Shown here: positions 22,069 to 31,011 of the stretch, piece after piece
How positions within the stretch are numbered: the stretch's first letter is position 1
Layout: the number at the start of each line of letters is the position of its first letter
The notes under the pieces: generated by a model
Database searches by the model: none
Told to the model about the DNA's origin: nothing
What the model saw: only the letters and a program-made list of their open reading frames with translations
Program-made: the position numbers and the translations under genes
Source of the DNA: Anaerobiospirillum thomasii
GTDB taxonomy: Bacteria; Pseudomonadota; Gammaproteobacteria; Enterobacterales; Succinivibrionaceae
Direction of reading: 5' to 3'
Length of the DNA stretch: 64,000 nucleotides
Assembly (NCBI RefSeq): GCF_900445255.1
Contig: NZ_UAPU01000005.1
Location: 1 to 64,000, forward strand

Positions 22069-22368
22069 GCTTCAATATTGTGCATATATTTATTATGTGT
22101 ATTAATATAGTGCATTTATAGAGCGTCTTAACTACAAAAATCATCATATTGTTCCACAATAGTGCATACAATATCGCAGATGCTCTATAAATGTGCTATA
22201 AAATAGTACAAAATAATTCCACAATATAGAATATTAAAAATGTCAAGTAAATAAAATCCTTGTATTTCAATGGCTTGGGTCCTTCTGCACTGTTTTGGTG
22301 ATGCGGATGCACAAGCCCCCGAAATATCGCTCTAGGGTCATTCAAAAAAGTATGCAACGGTTTAGCCT
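22069..22368 (+). other. Candidate packaging (cos/pac) region before terminase
   Basis: 300 bp without a gene, directly before the small terminase subunit, where lambda has cos. It contains a long inverted repeat (CATTTATAGAGC at 22113-22124 and GCTCTATAAATG at 22182-22193), two copies of TTCCACAATA (22152 and 22217), and near 22277-22325 a GGGTCCTT...GGTGATGCGG...GCCCCCG stretch that I remember as similar to the right end of lambda DNA. Site identity is inferred. Confidence 0.42.
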
Positions 22369-22914
22369 ATGGTTTATCAAGATGGCATCAGTGTCAGAGC
22401 ATTTGCCAAGCTTATTAAGAGGTCAGACACGCAAGTCAGACGCTTAATGCAGGCAGGCAAATTGACAGCTGATGATAACAAACAATTAAGCCCCACAATC
22501 AATATGAAAGAATGGGAAGCTATCAGCAAAGAAGAAACCACTAAGCCAACCAAGATCACCAAAACCACAGAGCCAAAGAAACCAAAACAGAGAACCTACA
22601 AAACTGACCTCAATGAGCTCTTTGACCTGGCAGAAGAAAACCCTGCGCAGGCACTCAATAAAGCTAAAGCCCTTGAGACTATCTACAAAGTGGAAGAGCG
22701 TCAGCTGTCCTTAGATAAAGAAAAGGGCAAGCTTGTGGAAATTGAAACCGTTAAAGCCACCTTCAAGGACATTGCTATCAAGGTAAGGCAGGAAATTCTT
22801 GCAATTCCACAGCGATATGCAGGGCGCCTTGAGGGCAGAAATGAGCGAGAGATAGAGACCATGCTTGAAGAAGCTTTGGCCGAGGCTATGACCAAGATGC
22901 AGCTTGACCTATGA
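22369..22914 (+). CDS. Terminase small subunit (Nu1-like)
   Basis: 181 aa. The N-terminal winged helix-turn-helix (VRAFAKLIKRSDTQVRRLMQ) is followed by a Lys/Thr/Pro-rich linker and a helical C-terminus (EIETMLEEALAEAMTKMQ). It resembles lambda gpNu1, which binds cos and recruits the large subunit. It overlaps terL by four bases. Confidence 0.82.
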   Translation: MVYQDGISVRAFAKLIKRSDTQVRRLMQAGKLTADDNKQLSPTINMKEWEAISKEETTKPTKITKTTEPKKPKQRTYKTDLNELFDLAEENPAQALNKAKALETIYKVEERQLSLDKEKGKLVEIETVKATFKDIAIKVRQEILAIPQRYAGRLEGRNEREIETMLEEALAEAMTKMQLDL

Positions 22915-24731
22915 AAACAGTAAACGCAAAACAAAAAGAGCTTACAAGGGCTTTCTTTAAAGCCTTTACGCCTAAGCCTGTACTCAAGGGGAGTCAATGG
23001 GCCGATCGCTATCGTTATGTAGCAGCATCTACATCACCAGAGCCCGGCAGATGGGTATCAAGCAGAACGCCATATTTAACTGAAATCCTTGACGCCTGCA
23101 CTGATAGACGAGTGGAGCAGGTCTATATTATGGCTGCATCTCAGATAGGCAAGTCAGAGCTGCTGCTTAACATCATGGGCTACTACATTCATCAGGAGCC
23201 AAGTCCTGTGCTATTTATTCAGCCAACTGATGAAACAGCCAAAGCCTTTTCAAAGGAGCGTATAGATCCAACAATCAAGGCATCACCTGTCCTGCGTGAG
23301 ATTGTGGTGGAGGACTCCAAAGGCATTGAAAGACAGAGTAACAACACTGTCCTGAATAAAACCTTCGTAGGTGGCTATCTGGCCATTATCGGAGCTGTCT
23401 CAACCTCAAAGCTTGCATCACGTCCTATCAGAATTCTGCTTATGGACGAGATAGACAGATTTAACAATACGGCAGAGGGTAGCCCTATTAAGCTTGCAAG
23501 ACAGAGAACATCAAACTTTGGCAATAGAAAAATTATAGGCGTATCCACTCCAACCATTAAAAATGAAGATGATCCAAAGCCAACCATAAGCAAAGAGTTT
23601 GAGCTGTCCGACAAGAGAGAGTTCAAAGTCATGTGCCCTCACTGCGAGCAACGTTTTGTTATGAAATGGGAGCAGGTACGATGGGACAAGAATGAGAAGG
23701 GCGAGGTAGACGAAGACACAATAGGTCTTTTCTGCCCTAACTGTAAAGCCAAGGTACGAGGCGCAGGCAAGCCCTCACCTTCTCTGATTGAAAGTGGCAT
23801 ATGGGAGCCAACAGCTAAGAGCAAGATAAGGGGCTATCACGTCAATGCCCTTGTGTCTCCGTGGGTACATCTCTCTACCTTGGTGACAGAATTTATCACA
23901 GCATCAAGAAACAGAGATAAAGAAGCTTTAAGAGTTTTCTATAACCTAAGGCTTGGCCTGCCCTTTGAAGAATACAAGACAGCCATGCTCAAGTGGGAGA
24001 AACTTTACAAGCGCTGTGAGTATTATCCTGTTGACGGCTTTTCTTCTTCTGTCCTATTCCTTACAGCAGGAGTGGACGTTCAGCGTGACCGTTTGGAGAT
24101 CTCCATATACGGCTGGGGTGTGGGTCGTGAAGCATGGCTCATATCTCACCGGCAGATTATAGGCAACCCTTTAGAGGGCGAGGTATGGAAGGAGCTTGAT
24201 GGCATCATTCTGCATTCAAAGTTCCTTAATGAGGATAAACAGCCACGGCGTTTAGTTGCCACTTTCATTGACTCAGGTGACGGCGTCATGACAGAGACAG
24301 TTTATAAATACACACGGCAAAGAGAGCGCTACAGGGTTGTTGCAATTAAAGGCCAGGGTGGTGAAAACAAACCTTTTATCAACCGACCTTCAAGACAGGG
24401 CAACTTTAAAGCGCTCCTTTATGTGCTGGGTGTAGATGCAGGCAAGAGCATTGTGACCTCATGCCTTGATCTTGAAACTACAGGGCCTATGTACATGCAT
24501 TTTCCAAAAGGCGAGAACTGCGTTGATGAGGAGTTCTTTAAACAGCTTACAGCTGAGGTGCAAAGACCTAAAAAGAATAAAGATACAGGCGCCGTAAAAA
24601 TGGAGTGGGTAAAGCTAAGAGAGCGAAACGAAGCGCTTGACTGTGCTGTCTATGCACGTGCAGCAATGGAAGCTTTAAATCCTGACTTTGAATCAATAGC
24701 CAGATCACTGCAAGGAAATGAAAATGACTGA
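22911..24731 (+). CDS. Terminase large subunit (lambda gpA family)
   Basis: 606 aa. Family hallmarks: WADRYRYVAASTSPEPGRW, the ATPase Walker A-like AASQIGKS at residues 75-82, FIQPTDETAKAF, Walker B LLMDEIDRF near 175-183, and a Cys cluster (CPHCEQRF ... CPNCKAKV). The nuclease region includes TAGVDVQRDRLEI and ATFIDSGDG. It cuts and pumps phage DNA into proheads. Confidence 0.95.
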   Translation: MKTVNAKQKELTRAFFKAFTPKPVLKGSQWADRYRYVAASTSPEPGRWVSSRTPYLTEILDACTDRRVEQVYIMAASQIGKSELLLNIMGYYIHQEPSPVLFIQPTDETAKAFSKERIDPTIKASPVLREIVVEDSKGIERQSNNTVLNKTFVGGYLAIIGAVSTSKLASRPIRILLMDEIDRFNNTAEGSPIKLARQRTSNFGNRKIIGVSTPTIKNEDDPKPTISKEFELSDKREFKVMCPHCEQRFVMKWEQVRWDKNEKGEVDEDTIGLFCPNCKAKVRGAGKPSPSLIESGIWEPTAKSKIRGYHVNALVSPWVHLSTLVTEFITASRNRDKEALRVFYNLRLGLPFEEYKTAMLKWEKLYKRCEYYPVDGFSSSVLFLTAGVDVQRDRLEISIYGWGVGREAWLISHRQIIGNPLEGEVWKELDGIILHSKFLNEDKQPRRLVATFIDSGDGVMTETVYKYTRQRERYRVVAIKGQGGENKPFINRPSRQGNFKALLYVLGVDAGKSIVTSCLDLETTGPMYMHFPKGENCVDEEFFKQLTAEVQRPKKNKDTGAVKMEWVKLRERNEALDCAVYARAAMEALNPDFESIARSLQGNEND

Positions 24732-24960
24732 GTTTAATGGAATAACAATTGAATTTGCAAAAGAAAGAATAAAGATGTGGCTTGATGCCGAGGCAGCAAT
24801 AGCAACAGGACAAAGCTATAAAATAGGATCGCGCACTCTGACACGTGCCAATCTTAAAGAAGTAAGAGAACAGCTAGATTATTGGCAGGGCAAACTTAAT
24901 TCTCTTGAAAACGGAGGGAAAGGCCGCCGTATTATCAGAGCAATCTGCGAGGATCGTTAA
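24724..24960 (+). CDS. gpW-like head-tail joining protein
   Basis: 78 aa. IEFAKERIKMWLDAEAAIAT, then GQSYKIGSRTLTRANLKEVR is the gpW-family pattern. In lambda gpW joins the portal to the tail connector. I use the ATG at 24724, spaced seven bases from AAGGA; it overlaps terL. Confidence 0.8.
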   Translation: MTEFNGITIEFAKERIKMWLDAEAAIATGQSYKIGSRTLTRANLKEVREQLDYWQGKLNSLENGGKGRRIIRAICEDR

Positions 24961-26469
24961 ATGATACTAGATACACACGGCAAGCCCATACGGCTTGATA
25001 AATCGTATGCACGCTCTGGCGCATCCTATGCCAGGAAGTCTTTAGCCTCATGGAGCACATCAGCCCTAAGCGCAGATGAGGACATAACACAGAACCTTGA
25101 CACACTAAGAGCACGCTCAAGAGATCTTTACATGAGCACGCCATTGGCCACAGGTGCGATAAAGACCATAAGGACCAATGTCGTAGGTTCAGGCCTTGCC
25201 CTTAATGCTCATATTGATCATGAAAAATTAGGGCTGACACCTGAGGACGCCAAGGAGTGGGAGAAAAATACACAGCGTGAATGGGCTCTATGGGCTGAAT
25301 CCTCTGCATGTGATGCAGGGCGCACGATGAATTTCTATCAGATGCAGGGCTTGGTTTTAGCCTCTGCCCTTATGTCTGGCGACTGCTTTGTGGCCATGCC
25401 ATATATAAAAAGGCCTGATAATCCATATTCCTTAAAGGTATACATCATTGAAAGTGACAGAGTGTGCAATCCCACTGACAGCCTGATTAATCCAAATGTG
25501 GATATCATGCAGGGCATTGAGCTTGGCACTTATGGCGAGCCTGTGGCCTACCACATTGCCAAGTATCACCCTAATGGTTCTTTTTATCTTATGGGCAAAC
25601 AGCAGGAATGGAAGAGGGTGCCGGCATTTGGTGCCAAGACAGGCAGGCGCAATATATTGCACATCATGCCTGACTATGAAAGACCGGCGCAGCGCCGAGG
25701 CGTGCCACTGCTTGCCCCTGTTATGGAAGCATTAAAGCAGTTAGAGCGCTTTACCAATGCAGAGCTAACTGCTGCCGTCATCAGTGGATTGTTTACAGGC
25801 TTTGTAACAACTCAAAGCGCAGACGGTCTGCAATCTCCTTTTAACGATTTAGGAGACAGAGACAAAGAGCGCAATGAGATAAGCATGGGAAATGGCTCTA
25901 TGGTGTACCTGCAAGAGGGGGAGAACGTCACCTTTGGATCACCGGGTAGGCCTAACCCCGAGTTTGGTGGGTTTGTGCAGGCTGTCTGCCGTCAGATAGG
26001 TGCAGCACTTGAGCTGCCTTATGAGCTTTTAGTTAAGAACTTTACAGCATCCTACAGCGCCAGCCGTGCATCTCTTTTAGAGGCTTGGAAGGCATTCAGA
26101 ATGCGCCGTCAATGGCTGTGCGATTCTTTCTGTCAGGCTGTATATGAAGAATGGCTTGCAGAGGCTGTATCACTAGGACGCATCAGTGCTCCTAACTTTT
26201 TTAGCGATTTATCATATAAGAAGGCATGGTCACGTGCCGAATGGTCTGGCGATGCACAAGGCCAATTAGATCCACTTAAAGAAGCAAATGCAGCAGTTGT
26301 AAGAATCAACAATGGACTTTCAACACGAGAGAAAGAAGCAGCAGAGCTTACAGGTCTGTCCTTTGAAGTTATTGCCAATCAGCTCACAGCTGAGAGTGAA
26401 GCACTAAAAGCAATCACGCCACAGCAGGGAGAGTTACCACCTGTAAATAAAAATGAGGATGAAGAATGA
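24961..26469 (+). CDS. Portal protein (lambda gpB family)
   Basis: 502 aa, usual length. SYARSGASYARKSLASWS near the start, then RDLYMSTPLATGAIKTIRTN, NLDTLRARSRD and GDCFVAMPY are typical gpB segments. The dodecameric portal forms the DNA entry vertex. It overlaps the next gene by four bases. Confidence 0.93.
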   Translation: MILDTHGKPIRLDKSYARSGASYARKSLASWSTSALSADEDITQNLDTLRARSRDLYMSTPLATGAIKTIRTNVVGSGLALNAHIDHEKLGLTPEDAKEWEKNTQREWALWAESSACDAGRTMNFYQMQGLVLASALMSGDCFVAMPYIKRPDNPYSLKVYIIESDRVCNPTDSLINPNVDIMQGIELGTYGEPVAYHIAKYHPNGSFYLMGKQQEWKRVPAFGAKTGRRNILHIMPDYERPAQRRGVPLLAPVMEALKQLERFTNAELTAAVISGLFTGFVTTQSADGLQSPFNDLGDRDKERNEISMGNGSMVYLQEGENVTFGSPGRPNPEFGGFVQAVCRQIGAALELPYELLVKNFTASYSASRASLLEAWKAFRMRRQWLCDSFCQAVYEEWLAEAVSLGRISAPNFFSDLSYKKAWSRAEWSGDAQGQLDPLKEANAAVVRINNGLSTREKEAAELTGLSFEVIANQLTAESEALKAITPQQGELPPVNKNEDEE

Positions 26470-27530
26470 TTTCATTTAACAAGAAAAGCAATACGCTTTA
26501 TATCAGTGGCGCCATAGAGGGCGCCCATTTTTTTAAAGAAGGGGATTCTAATACTGTCTTTGAATTATCTCAATACGATACAGCACGTGCCCTCAATGTT
26601 GTGATTAACAGCCCAGGCGGATCCACAAATGAGGGGCTTGCAATTAAAACCTTTTTAGAATCATTGGAGATACAGCCGAGGATAAGCGTCACGGGTTTAG
26701 CTGCAAGTGCTGCCACTTTGATCACCTCTGCCAAGAATGCCCATGTCACTATGCAAAAGGGCTCAATGTTTATGATCCACGAACCATGGATCACAATGCA
26801 GGGGGCAAAGGATGATTTAAAGAAGACGGCAGATAGATTAGATAAGCTTACACAAAGCATTGCTCAGCTGTATGCAGAAAAAACCAATCTTCCTGTACCA
26901 CAGCTTATAAAAATGATGAGTGAAGAGACATGGCTTACAGCTGATGAAGCTGTGGAGCTTGGCTTTGCTGATAAGGTGGACGGTACCAAGTCAGTAAACG
27001 CAAGCATTGACAATAATAAGCTTTCAATAGGTGGTCTTGATTTTAGCTGTGCTACCTATTGCAAATTACAAGAATTTTTTCAATGTCACCAAGAGGACGA
27101 AATCACCATGAATGAAGAAGTAAAGACCGAGGACAAGAACCTCACTGTTACAGAAACTAAGAGCGCCGTCACTTTCACAGATGTAGCTCAGATGATTAAA
27201 GCATATCCTGACTTTTGCAGAGCTATTGCAGATGAAGCCTTTGCCAAAGGACAGAGCGCTGAGCGTGAGCGCATTAAAGAGCTTGATGCCATGTCATCTA
27301 AACAGCATGAGTCACTTATCAACAAGGCCAAGTATGAAACCTTTGAGGATGCCAAATCATGCGCCTTCAATATCTTAAAGGCTCAAAAGCAGCAGCTTGA
27401 TGAGCAGGCAAGCGCCCTGCAGTCTGATGCATCTGCCCTTCAGGAAGTGGCAGGAGTTCAGGATGATGTAATGACCTCAGCAGAAACACAGCGCAATGCA
27501 ATGATTAAATCAATTTTAGAGAACATGTAA
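26466..27530 (+). CDS. Head maturation protease with C-terminal scaffold
   Basis: 354 aa. Residues about 1-195 are a ClpP-type serine protease: INSPGGSTNEGLAIK, nucleophile Ser81 in GLAASAATLI, His105 in MFMIHEPW, and TWLTADEAVELGFADKV. Residues about 215-354 are a charged, helical scaffold-like tail. This is the lambda gpC/Nu3 layout. The protease trims scaffold and portal during prohead maturation. Confidence 0.9.
   Translation: MISFNKKSNTLYISGAIEGAHFFKEGDSNTVFELSQYDTARALNVVINSPGGSTNEGLAIKTFLESLEIQPRISVTGLAASAATLITSAKNAHVTMQKGSMFMIHEPWITMQGAKDDLKKTADRLDKLTQSIAQLYAEKTNLPVPQLIKMMSEETWLTADEAVELGFADKVDGTKSVNASIDNNKLSIGGLDFSCATYCKLQEFFQCHQEDEITMNEEVKTEDKNLTVTETKSAVTFTDVAQMIKAYPDFCRAIADEAFAKGQSAERERIKELDAMSSKQHESLINKAKYETFEDAKSCAFNILKAQKQQLDEQASALQSDASALQEVAGVQDDVMTSAETQRNAMIKSILENM
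27108..27530 (+). CDS. Possible nested scaffold protein (Nu3-like)
   Basis: An in-frame ATG (27108) behind AGAGGA starts a 140-aa protein, MNEEVKTEDKNLTVTETK and on, identical to the C-terminus of the protease gene product. In lambda, Nu3 is made this way inside gene C. Internal initiation is inferred. Confidence 0.5.
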   Translation: MNEEVKTEDKNLTVTETKSAVTFTDVAQMIKAYPDFCRAIADEAFAKGQSAERERIKELDAMSSKQHESLINKAKYETFEDAKSCAFNILKAQKQQLDEQASALQSDASALQEVAGVQDDVMTSAETQRNAMIKSILENM

Positions 27531-27544
27531 AAGGAGTTTTCAAA

Positions 27545-27916
27545 ATGGCAGAACTATCAAGAGATTTAGGCAACGTTGAGTACGACAAACTGCTTGCAGG
27601 ACCTAGAGACTGGGTCAAGTACACCCACAATGAGGTGGCACAGGGTGAGAACAAGCTCAAGCGTGGCTGTCTTGTAACCTATGACGCAGCAACCAAGACC
27701 GTGAAGGCATGCAAGCTTAAGGCTGATGTGGTCTATGGCATTCTGGCTGAAGATGTGGATGCTACAAGCTCCAAGGTATATGCCCGCATTTATCTGTCAG
27801 GCGCCTTCAATGAAGAGGCTTTATCCATGGGCACACCTGGCGATAGTGGCAAGGTTGCAGACTTTTATCTGTCAGCCCGTAATGTAGGCATCATTTTCAA
27901 CAAACCAACCAAGTAA
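27545..27916 (+). CDS. Head decoration protein (gpD-like)
   Basis: 123 aa, size and position of lambda gpD. Segments LKRGCLVTYDAATKTVKAC, ADVVYGILAEDVDAT and ARIYLSGAFNEEAL fit the decoration-protein family, which stabilises expanded capsids. Good AAGGAG site upstream. Confidence 0.85.
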   Translation: MAELSRDLGNVEYDKLLAGPRDWVKYTHNEVAQGENKLKRGCLVTYDAATKTVKACKLKADVVYGILAEDVDATSSKVYARIYLSGAFNEEALSMGTPGDSGKVADFYLSARNVGIIFNKPTK

Positions 27917-27942
27917 AGATTTAAACAGACGAGGTATAAACT

Positions 27943-29001
27943 ATGTCAACTCAGACAGGAAATGTTTCACTTTATGATTTTAGAACTCTCCTAGGTGTTG
28001 TTCAGCAGATGCCAAGAGAGCACACCTTTTTGCGAGATACATTTTTCCCAACAACAAAGACCTTTATGACCAAAGAGGTTGATATTGATATTATTGGCCC
28101 TGATAAGCGCAAGCTTGCACCGTTTGTTCATCGTTATACCGGTGGCACCTTCTCATACAGAGATGGCTATTCAACCAAATCATATCAGCCTGCACGAATT
28201 GCCCCTATGATGATTACTACAGCTGATGAGGCTTTTACCCGTGCCCCAGGTGAGACTATTTACAGTCAGTTCAATCCTGCACAGCGTATGAATGCCATTG
28301 TAGCTGACAATCTTAAACAGCTTGATAAGCAGATTACACGCCGTGAGGAATGGATGGCAGCGCAGGCACTGTTTACAGGTAAGATTGAGATGAAGGGCGA
28401 GGGCGTGAACGATGTGCTCACCATGTGGGACAATGCCAAGAAGCCTGAAACCGACATTGCAACCAAGTGGGACCAGCCTAATGCCACACCATTTGATGAT
28501 CTTGTAGCATGTGTGGACAAGGTGGGCGAGTTATCTGGTCGTACTGCCAACAAGCTGATCGTAGGTCGCAAGGTTCTAAAAGTCCTGATGAATTTCTTAG
28601 TCAAGGACGGCTCACTTGACCCACGCCGTATAAATCTAGGACACATTGAGCCTGCCAAAGTACAGGCCAATGGAGTGCAGTACATCGGTACTCTGTTATA
28701 TCCTCATCTTGATATCTACGCCTACACCGAGACCTTTGTGGACGATGCAGGAACAAACACACCACTTGTGCCTGACAATATTGCCTTCTTAGCATCTGAT
28801 GGCGCTATGACCACACGAGCCTACGGCATTGTAGATATCATTGATGAGAATAATAACATTCGCTTTGTTGAGGGTTCACGAGTTGCCAATTCATGGGTAC
28901 AGCGTGATACACCGGCAGGCCGAGTGGTGCAGATGATTTCACATCCTCTGATGATTGTTAATGAGCCTTATGCGTTCCATGTTATGAAGGTATTATCCTA
29001 A
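27943..29001 (+). CDS. Major capsid protein (lambda gpE family)
   Basis: 352 aa. HTFLRDTFFPTTKTFMTKEV, PFVHRYTGGTFSYRDGYSTK and RREEWMAAQALFTGKIEMKG are clear gpE-family blocks. This HK97-fold protein builds the icosahedral shell. It overlaps the next start by one base (TAATG). Confidence 0.95.
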   Translation: MSTQTGNVSLYDFRTLLGVVQQMPREHTFLRDTFFPTTKTFMTKEVDIDIIGPDKRKLAPFVHRYTGGTFSYRDGYSTKSYQPARIAPMMITTADEAFTRAPGETIYSQFNPAQRMNAIVADNLKQLDKQITRREEWMAAQALFTGKIEMKGEGVNDVLTMWDNAKKPETDIATKWDQPNATPFDDLVACVDKVGELSGRTANKLIVGRKVLKVLMNFLVKDGSLDPRRINLGHIEPAKVQANGVQYIGTLLYPHLDIYAYTETFVDDAGTNTPLVPDNIAFLASDGAMTTRAYGIVDIIDENNNIRFVEGSRVANSWVQRDTPAGRVVQMISHPLMIVNEPYAFHVMKVLS

Positions 29002-29264
29002 TGAAATACAGAGCACTTAAAAACTTTATTTTTGAGAGTGCCTATTATGAGCAAGGAGCAGAGTACGAGTTTGAAACTGTACCTGCCCTTATCAAAGATG
29101 GGTATCTTGAGAAAATAGGCAATGCCGAACCACTTCCACCAAAGACCGAGGAGACACAGGAAAAGGCAGATCCTTCTTTAGAGGCTGATGCTGATATTGA
29201 TGATGTTATGCAGATGCCTGATCTTGGTGGTGAGGGCAAAGGTAAAACAATAAAGAGAAAATAA
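29001..29264 (+). CDS. Small head-completion-region protein, 87 aa
   Basis: MKYRALKNFIFESAYYEQGA followed by an acidic middle and a basic KGKTIKRK end. Position matches lambda gpFI, which assists DNA packaging, but sequence alone does not confirm it. Confidence 0.6.
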   Translation: MKYRALKNFIFESAYYEQGAEYEFETVPALIKDGYLEKIGNAEPLPPKTEETQEKADPSLEADADIDDVMQMPDLGGEGKGKTIKRK

Positions 29265-29266
29265 AC

Positions 29267-29590
29267 ATGATTGATTTTAAGCAGCAGTTAGCCTTAGACA
29301 TTGACACCTTTATCAATCTGTCCGAGTTTGCAGACATTCACAGCATTAACGGGCAAGAGGTCAATGCGATCATTGATTCCAATGCCCTTGATGAGGTAGC
29401 CATTAAAACCGAGTCAATGCAGGCTGTATTTGTTAATGCTATAACGATCTTTATACCGCAAGGGTCGCTGTCACGCCTGCCACTTGTTGATGAGGATTTT
29501 GAGCTTGATGGATACAGCTACACCTGCAAAGGCTTAAGGATTGAGCAGGGCTGTGATGCCATTATTGCTGTAGAAAATCAGTCACGTTAG
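29267..29590 (+). CDS. Head-tail connector-like protein, 107 aa
   Basis: Beta-rich small protein with FVNAITIFIPQGSLSRLPLV and GYSYTCKGLRIEQGCD. Length and place fit gpFII-type connectors that join head and tail. Assignment by synteny. Confidence 0.6.
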   Translation: MIDFKQQLALDIDTFINLSEFADIHSINGQEVNAIIDSNALDEVAIKTESMQAVFVNAITIFIPQGSLSRLPLVDEDFELDGYSYTCKGLRIEQGCDAIIAVENQSR

Positions 29591-29624
29591 TTTGTAAAGC
29601 TATAGCGCTTTGAGGGCGCCTTCT

Positions 29625-30179
29625 ATGTTTTCAGTAAAAATTGACGACAAAGCTATTGAGAATGCAAAGCTGTTGTTATCTCAAATCCCCAGAGGGGCCG
29701 AGAGTGCAATAAGCCGTGCTATCAATCGCACCATGCAGGGCGCCCGCACTCAGATAGTGAGGGTAGTAAAAGAGCGCTACACTTTAAAAGCTACAGATAT
29801 AAGACAGACCTTATCTGTCGTTAAGTCAGATAAAAACACCCTTACAGGCGAAATCAAATCAAGGGGCACGCAGTTAAATGCCTCACACTTTATGCACAGA
29901 CCTCATGGCGATACTACAGGCAACAAGCGCAGACAGGTGTTTGTTTCATTCACCAAAGGCAAGCGCTTTAGTGTGGATCGTGGTTTTGTGTGGCAGGGGC
30001 GTATTTATAAAAGAGAAGGTAAAAAGAGACTGCCAATTCAATCTATGTATGGCCCATCTGTCCCTCAGATGATAGGCAGTAAGGAAAGTATTGAGCGCAT
30101 TGAGCGAGGCATGACTGATACATTCAATAAACGCATCATGCATGAGATTGATGTTTCATTAAAAGGGTATGACAAATGA
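29625..30179 (+). CDS. Minor tail protein Z-like
   Basis: 184 aa from the ATG at 29625, which has GAGGG upstream; a TTG at 29610 is an alternative. Basic protein with AISRAINRTMQGARTQIVR and VKERYTLKATDIRQTLSV, the pattern of prophage minor tail protein Z / tail completion proteins. Overlaps the next gene by four bases. Confidence 0.78.
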   Translation: MFSVKIDDKAIENAKLLLSQIPRGAESAISRAINRTMQGARTQIVRVVKERYTLKATDIRQTLSVVKSDKNTLTGEIKSRGTQLNASHFMHRPHGDTTGNKRRQVFVSFTKGKRFSVDRGFVWQGRIYKREGKKRLPIQSMYGPSVPQMIGSKESIERIERGMTDTFNKRIMHEIDVSLKGYDK

Positions 30180-30694
30180 CAGAGTTTTATTTAATAGAGA
30201 GTTTGCAGACTTTTCTTGAAAAAACGCTAAACGACATCAATCAGGACAGGCCTGGCACAGACAGGGAGCCATACCTTGGCAGTCTTAGAACTGTAAGGCC
30301 TTTAAAGGCAGAGATGCAGGACAAAGAGCAGGCGGTTAAGGTCAATATATACAATGGCTTTGTGCCCTCTGCCAAGCAGGAGAGCTCTGTGTTTCCTTAT
30401 GTCTCTATCTTTTTATTAGATGGAAGTGTTGATAGAGAGTACTGCACCTGTAGAGCACAGTTTGATATTGGTGTTTATTCGCAGGAAGATAACAGGGCAC
30501 TGATGAATATGTTAAGGCGTATTATTAACGGCCTGTCTCAGCTTGAAAACTACATGCTTGATAATAAGTTTGAGCTTTCACTGCCATTTACATGGTCAAC
30601 CTTTGAAGAAAACAAGCACCCTTTTCATAATGCATCAATAATAACCTCATGGAGTTGGTATGCCCCATGCCCTCAAAATTTCTCAACAATTTAA
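30176..30694 (+). CDS. Tail terminator-like protein
   Basis: 172 aa. Middle segment SVFPYVSIFLLDGSVDREYC and FDIGVYSQEDNRALMNML resembles tail-terminator proteins that cap the tail and dock it to the head. Called by synteny plus weak motif. Confidence 0.6.
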   Translation: MTEFYLIESLQTFLEKTLNDINQDRPGTDREPYLGSLRTVRPLKAEMQDKEQAVKVNIYNGFVPSAKQESSVFPYVSIFLLDGSVDREYCTCRAQFDIGVYSQEDNRALMNMLRRIINGLSQLENYMLDNKFELSLPFTWSTFEENKHPFHNASIITSWSWYAPCPQNFSTI

Positions 30695-30713
30695 AATCTA
30701 GTCAGAGGTAAAC

Positions 30714-31001
30714 ATGACAAAAAATCAGAGCAAAGGCCCTGAGGCTGTCGCACGTCCTGAAAGTGCAGAGCATCAGGATAATTCAATTGTGTACATTGGT
30801 AAAAATGTTCCACGCCTGGGGCTTAAAACGTACACGGTATACACAGAATATATAGCTATTCCTGAACATATCAGGGCAGAGCTAGAAAAATCACCAATAT
30901 ATAAAGCTTTATTTGTTCATGTCAGCATTATGCGCCATGCAGTTGCTGATCTACATGATAAAACCTCAGCTTTATATCAGATAAATTCATCTTTTAACTA
31001 G
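30714..31001 (+). CDS. Unknown tail-module protein, 95 aa
   Basis: Starts MTKNQSKGPEAVARPESAEH; contains LKTYTVYTEYIAIPEHI. Sits immediately before the sheath gene with an AGAGG site. A small conserved-looking gene in contractile-tail modules, function unknown to me. Confidence 0.55.
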   Translation: MTKNQSKGPEAVARPESAEHQDNSIVYIGKNVPRLGLKTYTVYTEYIAIPEHIRAELEKSPIYKALFVHVSIMRHAVADLHDKTSALYQINSSFN

Positions 31002-31011
31002 GAGCTAAAAA

